A DNA stretch of 64,000 nt from assembly GCF_029051645.1 (NCBI RefSeq), contig NZ_JAACFS010000001.1, positions 682,001-746,000 on the forward strand, written 5' to 3'. The stretch is from Bradyrhizobium sp. CSA112 (GTDB lineage: Bacteria > Pseudomonadota > Alphaproteobacteria > Rhizobiales > Xanthobacteraceae). The position numbers were made by a program, and so were the translations under genes. Each line of letters opens with the position of its first letter. Positions within the stretch are counted from its first letter, which is position 1. The notes beneath the pieces were generated by a model. The model was not told where the DNA came from, searched no databases, and saw nothing but the letters and a program-made list of their open reading frames with translations. Of this stretch, positions 31,935 through 41,549 are shown one piece after another.

Positions 31935-34900
31935 TCATTCGGCCGCTTGCTTGACCGAGCCACGAGTGTCCAGATGCTCGTCATGGTTGGGATCGGACGA
32001 ACGCCCCCATCGCGCAAACGCGTTCGAAAGCCGGTCAAGATAGAGATAGACCACCGGCGTCGTGAACAGCGTCAGCGCCTGACTAACGAACAGGCCGCCG
32101 ACCATGGCATAGCCCAGCGGCTGGCGGATTTCCGATCCCGTGCCGGTACCGAGCATCAGCGGCACGCCACCGAGTAGTGCCGCCATCGTCGTCATCATGA
32201 TCGGGCGGAAGCGCAGCAGCGCCGCTTTGCGTATCGCAGCTTCAGGTTCGAGCTGCTCGTCGCGCTCGGCGGCGATGGCGAAATCGACCATCATGATGCC
32301 GTTCTTCTTCACGATGCCGATCAGAAGCACAATGCCGATCAGCGCAATCAGGCTGAAATCGAACCCGAACAGCATCAGGATGGCGAGCGCTCCGACGCCG
32401 GCGGACGGCAGCGTGGACAGGATCGTGATCGGGTGGATGTAGCTTTCGTAGAGAATGCCGAGGATCAGATACACCACGACGAGGGCGGCGAGGATTAACA
32501 GCGGCACGGTGCCGAGCGACTGCTGAAATGCCTGCGCGGTGCCCTGGAAGCTCGAATTCAGCGTCGCAGGCGCGCCGAGTTCGACCATCGCCTTCTGCAC
32601 CGCGTCGGTCGCCTGTCCCAACGCCACGCCCTGGGCGAGGTTGAAGCTGATCGTGATCGCCGGAAACTGGCCCTGATGGCTGATCGACAGCGGCCGCACC
32701 GGCACACTGGTCCAGGTGGCAAAGGTCGACAGCGGTACCTGCTCGCCGGTTGCGGGCGATTTCACGTAGATCTTGTTCAGGGTATCGAGGCTGCCCTGCA
32801 GTTCCGGCAGCACCTCGAGCACCACCTTGTAGGTGTTGAGCTGGGTAAAATACTGCGTCACCTGGCGCTGGCCGAACGCGTCATAGAGCGTGTCGTCGAT
32901 CAGTTGCGGCTGGATGCCATAGCGCGCGGCGGTATCGCGGTTGATCTTGAGCTCCAGCGTGGTGCCGTTGGTCTGCTGGTCGGTGGCGACGTCGCGAAGC
33001 TCGGGCAGCGTCTGCATCTTCGTCAGGATCTTCGGCGCCCATTCGTTCAGCTCGGCGAGGTCGGCGTCTTGCAGCGTGAACTCGAACTGGGTTCGTGTCG
33101 GCCGGCCGCCGAGCCGCACGTCCTGCGCCGCCTGCATATAGAGACGGGCGCCTTCGACCTTCTCGAGCTGGGGCCGCAGGCGGGCGATGATCTGCTGGGC
33201 AGACGCCTTGCGCTCGTCGCGCGGCTTCAGCGTGATGTAGAGATTGCCGTTGTTGCCGGCGCGGCCGCTGCCGCCGATCACCATCGCGACCGTTGCCACG
33301 TCGGGGTCGGCCTGCACGATCTTGCCGAGTTCTTCCTGACGCCGCTTCATCTCGGCGAAGGAGATATCCTGACCGGCCTCCGAAGTTGCCGTGATCAGGC
33401 CATTGTCCTGCTGCGGAAAGAACCCCTTCGGGATGATGACGAACAGATAGACCGACAGTCCCAGCGTCGCGAAGAAGATCATCAGGGTGGCGAGCTTCCA
33501 GCGCAGCGCGAGGTCGAGACCACGTTCATATGTGCGCAGCATCGCGTCGAAGCCGCGCTCGCTCCATTGGTAGAACCGGCCATGCCTGACCTCGCCATGG
33601 GCGCGCAGGAAGCGCGAGGCCATCATCGGCGTCAGCGTCAGCGACACCACCATCGATACGAAAATGGTCATCGCCAGCACGACGGCAAATTCGCGGAACA
33701 GCCGCCCGATGATGCCGCCCATCAGCAGTAGCGGAATCAACACCGCGATGAGCGAGACGCTGATCGACACGATGGTAAAGCCGATTTCGCGGGCGCCCCT
33801 GAAGGCGGCGGCCATCGGCTTTTCACCTTGTTCGATATAGCGCGTGATGTTCTCCAGCATCACGATGGCGTCGTCGACTACGAAGCCCACCGCGATGGTG
33901 AGCGCCATCAGCGAGAGATTGTCGAGCGTATAGCCGACTGCCCACATCAGCGCGCAGGCGCCGAGCAGCGCCAGCGGCACTGTCACGGCCGGGATCACCG
34001 TTGCCCAGAAGCTGCGCAGGAAGATGAAGATGACCATCACGACCAGCGCGATAGTCAGCAGCATGGTGAACTGCACGTCTTCGACCGCGGCGCGGATCGT
34101 CGTGGTGCGATCACTCATCACCTCGACCTTGACCGTCGGCGGGATCGCGGCGGTTAGCCGCGGCATCGTTGCCTTGATCCGATCCACGGTCTCGATGACG
34201 TTTGCGCCGGGCTGCTTGAATACGACCAGGAACACACCGCGCTTGCCGTTGGCCCAGGCCGCCTGCTTGGCGTCTTCCGGGCCGGTGACGGCCTGGCCGA
34301 CATCGCGGATTCGCAGGGGGGCGCCATTGCGGTAGGCAATGATGACGTCGTTCCAGTCCTTGGAGTTCGGCAACTGGTCGTTGGCGTAGATGGTGTAGGC
34401 GCGGCGCTCGCCGTCGATATTGCCCTTCGGGCTGTCAACGGTCGTGATCGCGATCTGGCTGCGAACGTCCTCCAGCGACAGCCCCTTGGCCACGAGCTTG
34501 GCCGGGTCGATCTGAATGCGGATGGCCGGCTTCTGCTGCCCGCCGATGATCACCTGGGCGACGCCGGAGATCTGGCTGATTTGCTGGGCAAGCTGGGCAT
34601 CCACGGCGTCGCTGACCGATGTCAGCGGCAGCGTGTCCGATGTCGCTGACAGGATCAGGATAGGGGAGTCTGCCGGGTTGACCTTGCGATAGATCGGCGG
34701 CGAGGGCAGGTTTTTCGGCAATTGGCCGCCGGCGGCATTGATCGCGGCCTGCACGTCGTTGGCGGCGGCGTCGATCGAGCGGTTGAGGTCGAACTGGATA
34801 TTGATCGCCGCGGTTCCGAGGTAGCTGGTGGAGGTCATCTGCGCGACGCCGGGAATCTGAGCGAATTGACGCTCCAGCGGCTGGGCGACCGACGATGCCA

Positions 34901-35081
34901 TGGTTTCCGGACTGCCACCGGGCAGCGAGGCGGAAACCTGAATGGTCGGAAAGTCGACTTGCGGCAGGGGCGCAACCGGCAGCAAGGGATAGGCGACGAG
35001 GCCGACAAACATGATCCCCGCCATCATCAGCGAGGTGCCGATCGGATAGCGAATGAAGGGGGCGGAGATTCCCGCGCTCAT
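31935..35081 (-). CDS. RND multidrug efflux permease (MdtB/MdtC-type)
   Basis: 1048 residues, normal for HAE1 pumps. First helix and porter start FIRYPIGTSLMMAGIMFVG, PGGSPETM, and the proton-relay helix VGFVVDDAIVMLENI near residue 400 with its Asp pair. FFPQQDNG near 550 starts the second half, and GIVKKNGIMMVDFA near 945 is the second-half relay region. The pump takes compounds from periplasm or inner membrane to an outer channel, which is not encoded here. Its start overlaps the adaptor stop by 4 bp. Confidence 0.93.
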   Translation of the reverse strand: MSAGISAPFIRYPIGTSLMMAGIMFVGLVAYPLLPVAPLPQVDFPTIQVSASLPGGSPETMASSVAQPLERQFAQIPGVAQMTSTSYLGTAAINIQFDLNRSIDAAANDVQAAINAAGGQLPKNLPSPPIYRKVNPADSPILILSATSDTLPLTSVSDAVDAQLAQQISQISGVAQVIIGGQQKPAIRIQIDPAKLVAKGLSLEDVRSQIAITTVDSPKGNIDGERRAYTIYANDQLPNSKDWNDVIIAYRNGAPLRIRDVGQAVTGPEDAKQAAWANGKRGVFLVVFKQPGANVIETVDRIKATMPRLTAAIPPTVKVEVMSDRTTTIRAAVEDVQFTMLLTIALVVMVIFIFLRSFWATVIPAVTVPLALLGACALMWAVGYTLDNLSLMALTIAVGFVVDDAIVMLENITRYIEQGEKPMAAAFRGAREIGFTIVSISVSLIAVLIPLLLMGGIIGRLFREFAVVLAMTIFVSMVVSLTLTPMMASRFLRAHGEVRHGRFYQWSERGFDAMLRTYERGLDLALRWKLATLMIFFATLGLSVYLFVIIPKGFFPQQDNGLITATSEAGQDISFAEMKRRQEELGKIVQADPDVATVAMVIGGSGRAGNNGNLYITLKPRDERKASAQQIIARLRPQLEKVEGARLYMQAAQDVRLGGRPTRTQFEFTLQDADLAELNEWAPKILTKMQTLPELRDVATDQQTNGTTLELKINRDTAARYGIQPQLIDDTLYDAFGQRQVTQYFTQLNTYKVVLEVLPELQGSLDTLNKIYVKSPATGEQVPLSTFATWTSVPVRPLSISHQGQFPAITISFNLAQGVALGQATDAVQKAMVELGAPATLNSSFQGTAQAFQQSLGTVPLLILAALVVVYLILGILYESYIHPITILSTLPSAGVGALAILMLFGFDFSLIALIGIVLLIGIVKKNGIMMVDFAIAAERDEQLEPEAAIRKAALLRFRPIMMTTMAALLGGVPLMLGTGTGSEIRQPLGYAMVGGLFVSQALTLFTTPVVYLYLDRLSNAFARWGRSSDPNHDEHLDTRGSVKQAAE

Positions 35082-36250
35082 TCGCCGGTCACCTTGGCCT
35101 GCGCCTGATCCGAGCTGGCGGCCGACGTCGTCACCAGGGTGCCCGGCTGAACCTTGAACTGGCCTGCCGAGACCACCTGCTCGCCGGGCGCAAGCCCTTC
35201 ATCGACCACCGAGCGGCCGTCGATCGAGCGCGTCACCTTGATTTTGCGAAGTTCAGCCTTGTTCTCCTTGTTGACCGTGTAGGCGTAGAGACCATCGGGA
35301 CCATGCTGGACGGCGTCATCGGGAACAACGGTGGCGTCCTTCAGCGTCGCGACGAGCAGCCGGGTTGAAACCGACTGGCCAGGCCACAGCGTGTGGTCCT
35401 TGTTGTCGAACACGGCCTTGAGCCTGACGGTGCCGCTCGACGTGTCGACCTGGTTGTTGATCAGCGAAAGCTTGCCGGTGGAAAGTACCCGCTTGCCGTC
35501 GGTGGAGAGCGCGATCGTCTTGGGAGAACCGGCGGCCAGCGCGGCCTTGATATCCGGCAACTGGTCTTCCGGCGCGGTAAAGATCACCGCAATCGGCTCG
35601 ATCTGGGCGATGGTCACAATACCGGTCTGCGTGGCAGCGTTGACGATGTTGCCGACATCGACCTGGCGAATGCCGGCAATGCCCGAGAACGGCGCCTTGA
35701 CGGTAGCGTAATCGAGTTGCGTCTGCGCATTGGCGATTGCTGCATCGTCGCCGGCCACCTGCGCCGTCAGTTGCGCGACCAAAGCACGCTGGGTATCCGT
35801 TTGCTGGCGGGTCGCGAACTCACCGAGCCGAGTGGAGCGCTGCAGGTCGAGGTTGGCATTGGCGAGATTGGCTTGGTCCTGCGCCTTCTTGGCCTTGGCC
35901 TGATCGAGCGCAGCCTGGAACGGCCGCGAATCGATCTCGACCAGCGTGTCGCCTTCCTTGACGAGCTGGCCTTCCTGGAATGCGATCCTGTTGATCTGGC
36001 CGTCGACCCGGGTACGGACCAGCACCGTGTTGAAGCCTTGAACGGTACCGAGGCCGGTCAGATAGACCGGGAAATCGGCCTTTTCGACCGGGGCGATCTT
36101 GACGGGAACGGCGACGCGGGCCGGGGCGCGCGGTTGGGCATTAGCCTGTACGGCGTGGTTCTCGCCGTGGAATCGCTGCCAGCCCAAATAACCCAGCGCG
36201 GCGATCGCTGCGAGCAACAAGACCCAACGGACGGTGTGTGACCTCGACAT
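35078..36250 (-). CDS. RND efflux periplasmic adaptor (MdtA-like)
   Basis: 390 residues with an N-terminal anchor (WVLLLAAIAALGYLGW). Lipoyl half GLGTVQGFNTVLVRTRVDGQI, coiled-coil hairpin around 120-180, second lipoyl half TVKAPFSGIAGIRQVDVGNIV. It joins the permease to an outer-membrane channel. It is first in the operon. Two 17-bp tandem repeats lie 50 bp upstream of the start. Confidence 0.92.
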   Translation of the reverse strand: MSRSHTVRWVLLLAAIAALGYLGWQRFHGENHAVQANAQPRAPARVAVPVKIAPVEKADFPVYLTGLGTVQGFNTVLVRTRVDGQINRIAFQEGQLVKEGDTLVEIDSRPFQAALDQAKAKKAQDQANLANANLDLQRSTRLGEFATRQQTDTQRALVAQLTAQVAGDDAAIANAQTQLDYATVKAPFSGIAGIRQVDVGNIVNAATQTGIVTIAQIEPIAVIFTAPEDQLPDIKAALAAGSPKTIALSTDGKRVLSTGKLSLINNQVDTSSGTVRLKAVFDNKDHTLWPGQSVSTRLLVATLKDATVVPDDAVQHGPDGLYAYTVNKENKAELRKIKVTRSIDGRSVVDEGLAPGEQVVSAGQFKVQPGTLVTTSAASSDQAQAKVTGE

Positions 36251-36299
36251 GCCTGACTCACGGGTTCAGGAACAAGACCAATGGTGCTCATGAAGAGTT

Positions 36300-36335
36300 C
36301 CCATCAGGGCAGATATTTCCCATCAGGGCAGATAT
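36300..36335 (+). repeat. Two tandem 17-bp repeats upstream of the efflux operon
   Basis: CCCATCAGGGCAGATAT at 36300-36316 and again at 36319-36335, period 19. This two-turn spacing on one DNA face suits a regulator site for the efflux pair. Confidence 0.5.
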
Positions 36336-36500
36336 AAAGTGCCCGCGTTTGAGGTGTACAAACACTAAGGCTTGAGAATCCTAAACAATTGGAAAGGTCT
36401 GAGGGAGTGCATGACAGAGGTGCGGTAATGGCCGCACGCCGCTCGCGATTGTCCGATCCGGTGCGATTCCTCGCGGACTTTGGCGAAGCAGCGAAGCCTG

Positions 36501-36518
36501 TTTAGAACGATTTCAAAA
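36501..36518 (+). promoter_or_regulatory. Candidate Irr-box (iron control element)
   Basis: TTTAGAACGATTTCAAAA resembles the rhizobial Irr motif TTTAGAANNNTTCTAAA, with a second half-site GATTAGAATCG at 36524. It lies 460 bp before exbB, far for direct control, but no other iron site is seen. Confidence 0.35.
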
Positions 36519-36961
36519 CGACGGATTAGAATCGCTTTGATCTTGATGGATTCAAACGAAGCGCTGCCCCAACCGCGTTGACCGCAAAATTTTCACTCGG
36601 TACCAACAGCGCGGGACACTCGCCGCATGTCGGTGACGGCGACACGATCGCGGATACGGACCGACTTGTCGGTAACCTCGTTCGCGCCCGGGGGGCTGTG
36701 GGTCATCGAGGACCTATGGTTCCCAGGAAATCAAGCTCTCGGCCGGGTACCTCGCCTGCATCTGGTCACGCCGGTTATGCGAGGTGTTCGGGTGGCGTCT
36801 TTTTTCTGGCTGCAGAGCATGATAGGGGTTGGATACGCCCGCAGCCTGATCTTCGATCTCGATGCCTTGATCCAAGCCCCGATGGAGCGGCTTGGGCGAG
36901 GTGACCCTGAAACGGTCAAATTGACCGGTATCTATAACCTGATCCGCTACTGGGCCAAAGT

Positions 36962-37945
36962 ATGAAGAACATGCCTCTTTCTCGCGCGATGACATTCGCG
37001 GTGATCTCCGCGCTGGCGATGCTGTCGCCGGCCGCGCCGTTGTCGGCCCAGCAGGGCGCGGCTCCCGCAGCACCGCCCGTGGCCCAGCAGGCGCCCGCCG
37101 TTTCGCAAACCCCAGCCACGCCGGCCCAGGCGACGCAGCCGGCCCAGCCGACGGCGACTGCTGCGCCGGCCGCGCCTTCCGATGCGGCGGCGACGCCGGC
37201 CGAGCGCGAGGGCAAATTGCTGAAGGCCGCGGCCGCCGAGCTCAAGGAATTGTCGCCGTGGACTATGTTCAAGTCAGCCGACGTGGTGGTCAAGGCAGTC
37301 ATGGTCGGCCTTGCCTTTGCTTCGCTGGTGACCTGGACCATCTTCATCGCCAAGATGATTGAACTGTCCGTGGTTCAGCGCAAGGTGCGCTCGGCGCTGG
37401 CCAAGATCGCCGACGCGCGGTCGCTGGCAGAAGCGCAATTCGCGCTGGGCGCCAAGGGCAGCGTGCTGGCGTCCTTCCTTGCGGCGGCGATGCGCGAAGC
37501 GCGGCTGTCGGCGGGCATATCGAGCGACGCCGGCATCAAGGAGCGCGCCGCGTCGAGCTTTTCGGAAATCGTGCGCGCCGAGGCGCGGCGGATCCGGCTC
37601 GGCATGGGCCTGTTGGCAACCATCGGCGCGACGTCGCCCTTCGTCGGACTGTTCGGCACGGTCTGGGGCATCATGAACAGCTTCATCGGCATTTCGAAAT
37701 CGCAGACCACGAATCTCGCGGTGGTAGCGCCCGGTATCGCCGAGGCGCTGCTCGCGACCGCTATCGGTCTCGTCGCGGCGATCCCCGCCGTCATCATCTA
37801 CAATCACTTCGCGCGCGTGACCAAGGGCTATCTGGAGCTGGTCAGCCGTGCCTCGGGCGCCGCAGGGCGGCTCTTGTCGCGCGACCTCGACCGTACCCAT
37901 GTTATTTCACACGGCGGCCCGCATTCGCGCGCGGCGGCGGAGTAG
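36962..37945 (+). CDS. exbB: TonB-system energiser ExbB
   Basis: 327 residues. Signal-like start, then an Ala/Pro-rich periplasmic stretch to about residue 80, longer than in E. coli but usual for alphaproteobacteria. The first helix ([21 protein letters not shown]) and the later pair [20 protein letters not shown] and [16 protein letters not shown] are MotA/TolQ-type channel helices. With ExbD it uses the proton gradient to drive TonB. First of three genes in tight order. Confidence 0.93.
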   Translation: MKNMPLSRAMTFAVISALAMLSPAAPLSAQQGAAPAAPPVAQQAPAVSQTPATPAQATQPAQPTATAAPAAPSDAAATPAEREGKLLKAAAAELKELSPWTMFKSADVVVKAVMVGLAFASLVTWTIFIAKMIELSVVQRKVRSALAKIADARSLAEAQFALGAKGSVLASFLAAAMREARLSAGISSDAGIKERAASSFSEIVRAEARRIRLGMGLLATIGATSPFVGLFGTVWGIMNSFIGISKSQTTNLAVVAPGIAEALLATAIGLVAAIPAVIIYNHFARVTKGYLELVSRASGAAGRLLSRDLDRTHVISHGGPHSRAAAE

Positions 37946-37948
37946 GCG

Positions 37949-38416
37949 ATGGGCGCGTCGATCGCAGAACACGACGATGACGATAGCGATTTTGCGGAAT
38001 CGCACGAGATCAACGTCACGCCGTTCATTGACGTCATTCTCGTTCTCCTGATCATCTTCATGGTCGCGGCGCCGTTGTCGACCGTCGACCTGCCGATCGA
38101 TTTGCCGACGTCGACCGCAACCCCGCAGAAGAAGCCGGACAAGCCCACTTACGTGAGCATCAAGCCGGATCTCTCGGTTGCGATCGGGGAGGACATGGTC
38201 AAGCGCGTCGATCTGGTACGCTCGCTCGATGCGATGCCGGACGCCAGCAAGGAGCGTTACATCTTCTTGCGTGCCGATCGCGCCGTACCCTATGGCGAGT
38301 TGATGAGCGTGCTCGAAATCCTGCGCGCCGGCGGCTATTCCAAGCTCAAGCTGGTTGCGCTCGAAGGCGTTCCTGATGGAGCGGCGCCGCAAGCGGCGGC
38401 GCCGGCAAAGCCTTGA
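37949..38416 (+). CDS. exbD: TonB-system energiser ExbD
   Basis: 155 residues. EINVTPFIDVILVLLIIFM holds the essential proton-carrying Asp in the single helix, then a periplasmic domain (YIFLRADRAVPYGELMSVLEIL). Begins 3 bp after exbB and overlaps tonB by 4 bp (TTGA). Confidence 0.94.
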   Translation: MGASIAEHDDDDSDFAESHEINVTPFIDVILVLLIIFMVAAPLSTVDLPIDLPTSTATPQKKPDKPTYVSIKPDLSVAIGEDMVKRVDLVRSLDAMPDASKERYIFLRADRAVPYGELMSVLEILRAGGYSKLKLVALEGVPDGAAPQAAAPAKP

Positions 38417-39204
38417 CCGGTCTCGACGAGCAAAAGCCATCCCGGCGGCTCTGGATTTCGGCCGCGGTGATTGCGCTCGCGCTTCACATCGGCGGGGCAG
38501 CGCTGGCGATTGCGCATTTGCAGACCGAGGAAGCCGACGACGCCCTCGGCGCAACGGCGATCGAGATTGGGCTCGAAATGGCCTCCGTGCGTCGGGAGGT
38601 GACCGACCTTCCACCGGGGCCGGACACCGATGCTTCCGCGCACTCGCCGCCGCTTCCTGAGCAGAATGCGGAGGCGAAGGAAACCGAGCTGCCGCAGGAC
38701 AAGCCGACCGAGCCCGAAGAGGCCGATCGGGTGGTGACGGAGACCGAGTCCAAGAAACCGAAAGAGGACGACCCGAAGATCGCGGCGGTGCAGACGCAGG
38801 CGTCCCCCGAGTCGGTCGCCTCGGAGGCGACCGCGACGCCGAGTTCGGAGGACATCCCGGAAGGACAGCGTTCCGTCGCACCGGTGATCGGCACCGGCGA
38901 GAGCGCACGACGCGTGCGCGCGACCTGGCAGAAGGAACTGGTCGCGCATCTCGACAAGCACAAGCGCTACCCGAAGGAGCGGCAGCAAAAATCCGCCGAG
39001 ATCCAGATTCGCTTTACGCTCGACCGCATGGGCCACGTGCTCTCGACCGATATCGAAAAGGGCTCGGGCGATCCGGCCTTCGACGAGGCGGCGCTGGCGA
39101 TGGTGCGGCGCTCCGATCCGGTGCCGATGCCGCCACCTGTCATCGCCGACGAAGGCCTGACTTTCACTCTGCCGGTGATCTTCCGCGTCAAGACCAAGAG
39201 CTGA
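38413..39204 (+). CDS. tonB: TonB-type energy transducer
   Basis: 263 residues, TTG start overlapping the exbD stop. One N-terminal helix (WISAAVIALALHIGGAALA) with His in the expected place, a Glu/Pro/Lys-rich spacer (about 40-160), and the TonB C-terminal domain (HLDKHKRYPKERQ, IQIRFTLDRMGHVLS, FTLPVIFRVK). It contacts outer-membrane receptors for iron carriers. No receptor gene is in the window. Confidence 0.9.
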   Translation: MTGLDEQKPSRRLWISAAVIALALHIGGAALAIAHLQTEEADDALGATAIEIGLEMASVRREVTDLPPGPDTDASAHSPPLPEQNAEAKETELPQDKPTEPEEADRVVTETESKKPKEDDPKIAAVQTQASPESVASEATATPSSEDIPEGQRSVAPVIGTGESARRVRATWQKELVAHLDKHKRYPKERQQKSAEIQIRFTLDRMGHVLSTDIEKGSGDPAFDEAALAMVRRSDPVPMPPPVIADEGLTFTLPVIFRVKTKS

Positions 39205-39220
39205 CGCCTCGCATTCACGC

Positions 39221-39343
39221 TATAGCGTTTTCGAGCGAAAGCCTGCCCCGGACTTGATCCGGGGTGGACGCCGGTAAGCGTGAAGAAAACGCGTCAAAAC
39301 AAGAATCTGGAGCTTCGGTTCTGACGCAGTCAGAAACGAAGCT
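39221..39343. repeat. Intergenic repeat with several short palindromes
   Basis: TAGCGTTTTCGAGCGAAA, CCCCGGACTTGATCCGGGG and GAGCTTCGGTTCTGAC...TCAGAAACGAAGCTC form successive hairpins up to the aldehyde dehydrogenase stop. Such sequences are frequent in Bradyrhizobium. It may end transcription of both convergent genes. Confidence 0.6.
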
Positions 39344-40795
39344 CTAGATCGGATAATGCTGCGGCCCGGTCTCGATCGTAATCCAGCGCAATTCCGTGAA
39401 TTCGGCAATGCCGGCCTTGCCGCCGAAGCGGCCATAGCCCGACGCCTTGACGCCGCCGAACGGCATCTGCGCCTCGTCGTGAACGGTGGGGCCGTTGACA
39501 TGGCAAATGCCGGAATCGATGCGCTTGGCGACCTCGAAAGCGCGGGCAATATCGCGGCCAAACACGGCCGCGGATAGTCCGTACTCGGTGTCATTGGCGA
39601 CGCGAACGGCTTCGTCCGCGCCGTTGACGCGCACGACGCAGACCACCGGACCGAACGACTCCTCCGAGTAAATGCGCATCGACGAATTGACGCCGTCGAT
39701 CACGGTCGCCGACATCAGCGTGCCTTCGCTGCGTCCGCCCGCAACCACCTTGGCGCCCTTGCTGACGGCATCGTTGATCAGGGCCTGGATGCGCGCCGCG
39801 GCATCGGTGCCGATCAGCGATCCCAGCGGCGCATTGCCCTTGCGGGGATCACCGGCGACCAGCGATCCCGCTTTCGCCGCGAGCTTGGTCACGAATGCGT
39901 CGGCGATCTTTTCGTCGACGACGAGGCGCTCGGTCGACATGCAGATCTGGCCCTGGTTCATGAAGGCGCCGAACGCCGCAGCGGCCACCGCGGCGTCGAT
40001 ATCGGCATCGTCGAGCACGATCATCGGTGCCTTGCCGCCGAGTTCGAGCAGCGTCGGCTTGAGATATTTGGCCGCGACCTGCGCAATGATGCGACCGACC
40101 CGCGTCGAGCCGGTGAAATTGACCCGGCGCACGGCGGGATGGCCGATCAGCATCTCGATCAGCGCCGGCGCATCTTCCGGCGCGTTGGTGATGACGTTGA
40201 GAACCCCCGGCGGCAGGCCGGCGTCGCGCAGGCATTCGGCGATCAGCCGGTGCGTGCCCGGGCAGATTTCGGAAGCCTTCAGCACGACGGTGTTGCCGCA
40301 GGCCAGCGGCAGCGCGATGGCGCGCACGCCGAGGATGACCGGCGCGTTCCACGGCGCCATGCTCAGGACCACCCCTGCGGGCTGGCGCACCGCCATCGCG
40401 ATGCAGCCGGGCTTGTCCGAGGGGATGACCTCGCCGGAAATCTGCGTGGTCATGGCGGCCGCCTCGCGCAGCATGCCGGCGGCGAGGTGGACGTTGAAGC
40501 CGGCCCAGCCCGCGGTCGCCCCGGTCTCCGCCGCCATCAGCTCGACGAATTGGGCCGCCTTCGACGCCAGAAGATCGGCGGCCTTTAGCAGGATCGCACG
40601 CCGGGCATTCGGGCCGGTGGCGGACCATGCGGGGAAGGCGGCGGCGGCAGTGTCGGCCGCGCGCTTCGCATCCGCGATCTGGGCTGCCGCGGCGCGGCTT
40701 GCGACATCGCCCGTGACCGGGTTGAGGCGATCGAACGTTTCGCCGTTCGACGCCGGGACATCCTTGCTCTCGAGCAGCAGCGAGATTTCGTACAT
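39344..40795 (-). CDS. Aldehyde dehydrogenase, salicylaldehyde/vanillin dehydrogenase-like
   Basis: 483 residues. APWNAPVIL (Asn), FTGSTRVGR (cofactor), LELGGKAP (Glu) and QGQICMSTER (catalytic Cys) are in order, and the end MPFGGVKASGYGRFGGKAG with FTELRW is typical of aromatic aldehyde dehydrogenases. It follows the ABC importer on the same strand with GGAGA as ribosome site, so an imported aromatic compound may be its substrate. Confidence 0.88.
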   Translation of the reverse strand: MYEISLLLESKDVPASNGETFDRLNPVTGDVASRAAAAQIADAKRAADTAAAAFPAWSATGPNARRAILLKAADLLASKAAQFVELMAAETGATAGWAGFNVHLAAGMLREAAAMTTQISGEVIPSDKPGCIAMAVRQPAGVVLSMAPWNAPVILGVRAIALPLACGNTVVLKASEICPGTHRLIAECLRDAGLPPGVLNVITNAPEDAPALIEMLIGHPAVRRVNFTGSTRVGRIIAQVAAKYLKPTLLELGGKAPMIVLDDADIDAAVAAAAFGAFMNQGQICMSTERLVVDEKIADAFVTKLAAKAGSLVAGDPRKGNAPLGSLIGTDAAARIQALINDAVSKGAKVVAGGRSEGTLMSATVIDGVNSSMRIYSEESFGPVVCVVRVNGADEAVRVANDTEYGLSAAVFGRDIARAFEVAKRIDSGICHVNGPTVHDEAQMPFGGVKASGYGRFGGKAGIAEFTELRWITIETGPQHYPI

Positions 40796-41549
40796 GGTTA
40801 TCTCCTTCGATGTGGTACGAGGTTGGTGCAGCGGCCGGCGGTGCGCCGCCGAGATAGGCGCGCTGGACGGCGGGATCGGACTTCAGATGATCGGCGGTGC
40901 CGTGGCCGACGATGACGCCGTTTTCGAGCACATAGCCGCGATCGGCGATCCGCAGGCTCTCTTGCGCGTTCTGCTCGACCAGCAGCAATCCGACACCTGC
41001 TTCGCGCACCCGCCGCAGCGTGGCGAACAACTCCTGCACCATGGCAGGCGAGAGCCCGAGCGACGGCTCGTCGAGCAGCAGAATGTCTGGATTGGACATC
41101 AGCGCGCGGCCGATGGCCAGCATCTGCTGTTCGCCGCCGCTCATGGTGCGGGCGATCTGGGCGGCGCGTTCGCGCAGGCGCGGAAACAATTCGAGCACCT
41201 GTTCGCGCCGGGCAGTTTCGCCCACGCGGGCGCGCTTCGGATTGGCGCCGAGCAGGAGGTTTTCCTTCACCGAGAGGTCGCCGAAGATGCCGCGGCCCTC
41301 GGGCACCAGAGCCAGCCCGCTTTCGACGATGTCGTGTGCGGCAAGCGCTGAGATATCGCGGCCGCCGAGGCGCACCTGCTTGCCCGGAAGCGTCCGCACG
41401 ACGCCGGCGATGGCCTTTAGCAGCGAGGTCTTGCCGGCACCATTGGCGCCGAGGATGGTTACGATCTCGCCGCGCCCGACGTTGAGGGCGACACCGTCGA
41501 GCGCACGGTGGAGGCCGTAGGCCAGGCTGAGATTGGCGACCTCAAGCAT
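39849..41549 (-). CDS. Branched-chain-type ABC transporter ATPase (LivF-like) with run-on frame
   Basis: The first 236 residues are a complete LivF: Walker A LGANGAGKTS, ALVPEGRGIF, signature MSGGEQQM, Walker B DILLLDEPSLGL, ending RAYLGG near 40841. No stop follows. The frame stays open for about 330 more codons inside the aldehyde dehydrogenase gene in another frame, with Arg/Gly-rich sequence that is not protein-like. A TAA in the alternate frame at 40797-40799, overlapping the next ribosome site, suggests a shifted native stop. The start overlaps LivG by 8 bp. Confidence 0.8.
   Translation of the reverse strand: MLEVANLSLAYGLHRALDGVALNVGRGEIVTILGANGAGKTSLLKAIAGVVRTLPGKQVRLGGRDISALAAHDIVESGLALVPEGRGIFGDLSVKENLLLGANPKRARVGETARREQVLELFPRLRERAAQIARTMSGGEQQMLAIGRALMSNPDILLLDEPSLGLSPAMVQELFATLRRVREAGVGLLLVEQNAQESLRIADRGYVLENGVIVGHGTADHLKSDPAVQRAYLGGAPPAAAPTSYHIEGDNHVRNLAAAREQGCPGVERRNVRSPQPGHGRCRKPRRGSPDRGCEARGRHCRRRLPRMVRHRPECPACDPAKGRRSSGVEGGPIRRADGGGDRGDRGLGRLQRPPRRRHAARGGRHDHADFRRGHPLGQARLHRDGGAPARRGGPEHGAVERAGHPRRARHRAAAGLRQHRRAEGFRNLPGHAPADRRMPARRRPAAGGSQRHHQRAGRCAGADRDADRPSRRAPGQFHRLDAGRSHHCAGRGQISQADAARTRRQGTDDRARRCRYRRRGGRCGVRRLHEPGPDLHVDRAPRRRRKDRRRIRDQARGESGIAGRR

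Larger units (their letters stand above)
36251..36961. other. Regulatory gap between efflux and TonB operons
   Basis: 710 bp. Near the adaptor side are two copies of CCCATCAGGGCAGATAT. A candidate iron-control box lies at 36501. Plus-strand frames from 36578 to 36965 lack ribosome sites and family signals. Confidence 0.5.

Noticed and set aside
36627..36965. 112-codon plus-strand frame before exbB
   Set aside because: No ribosome site, mixed composition, overlaps the exbB start; no motif recognised.
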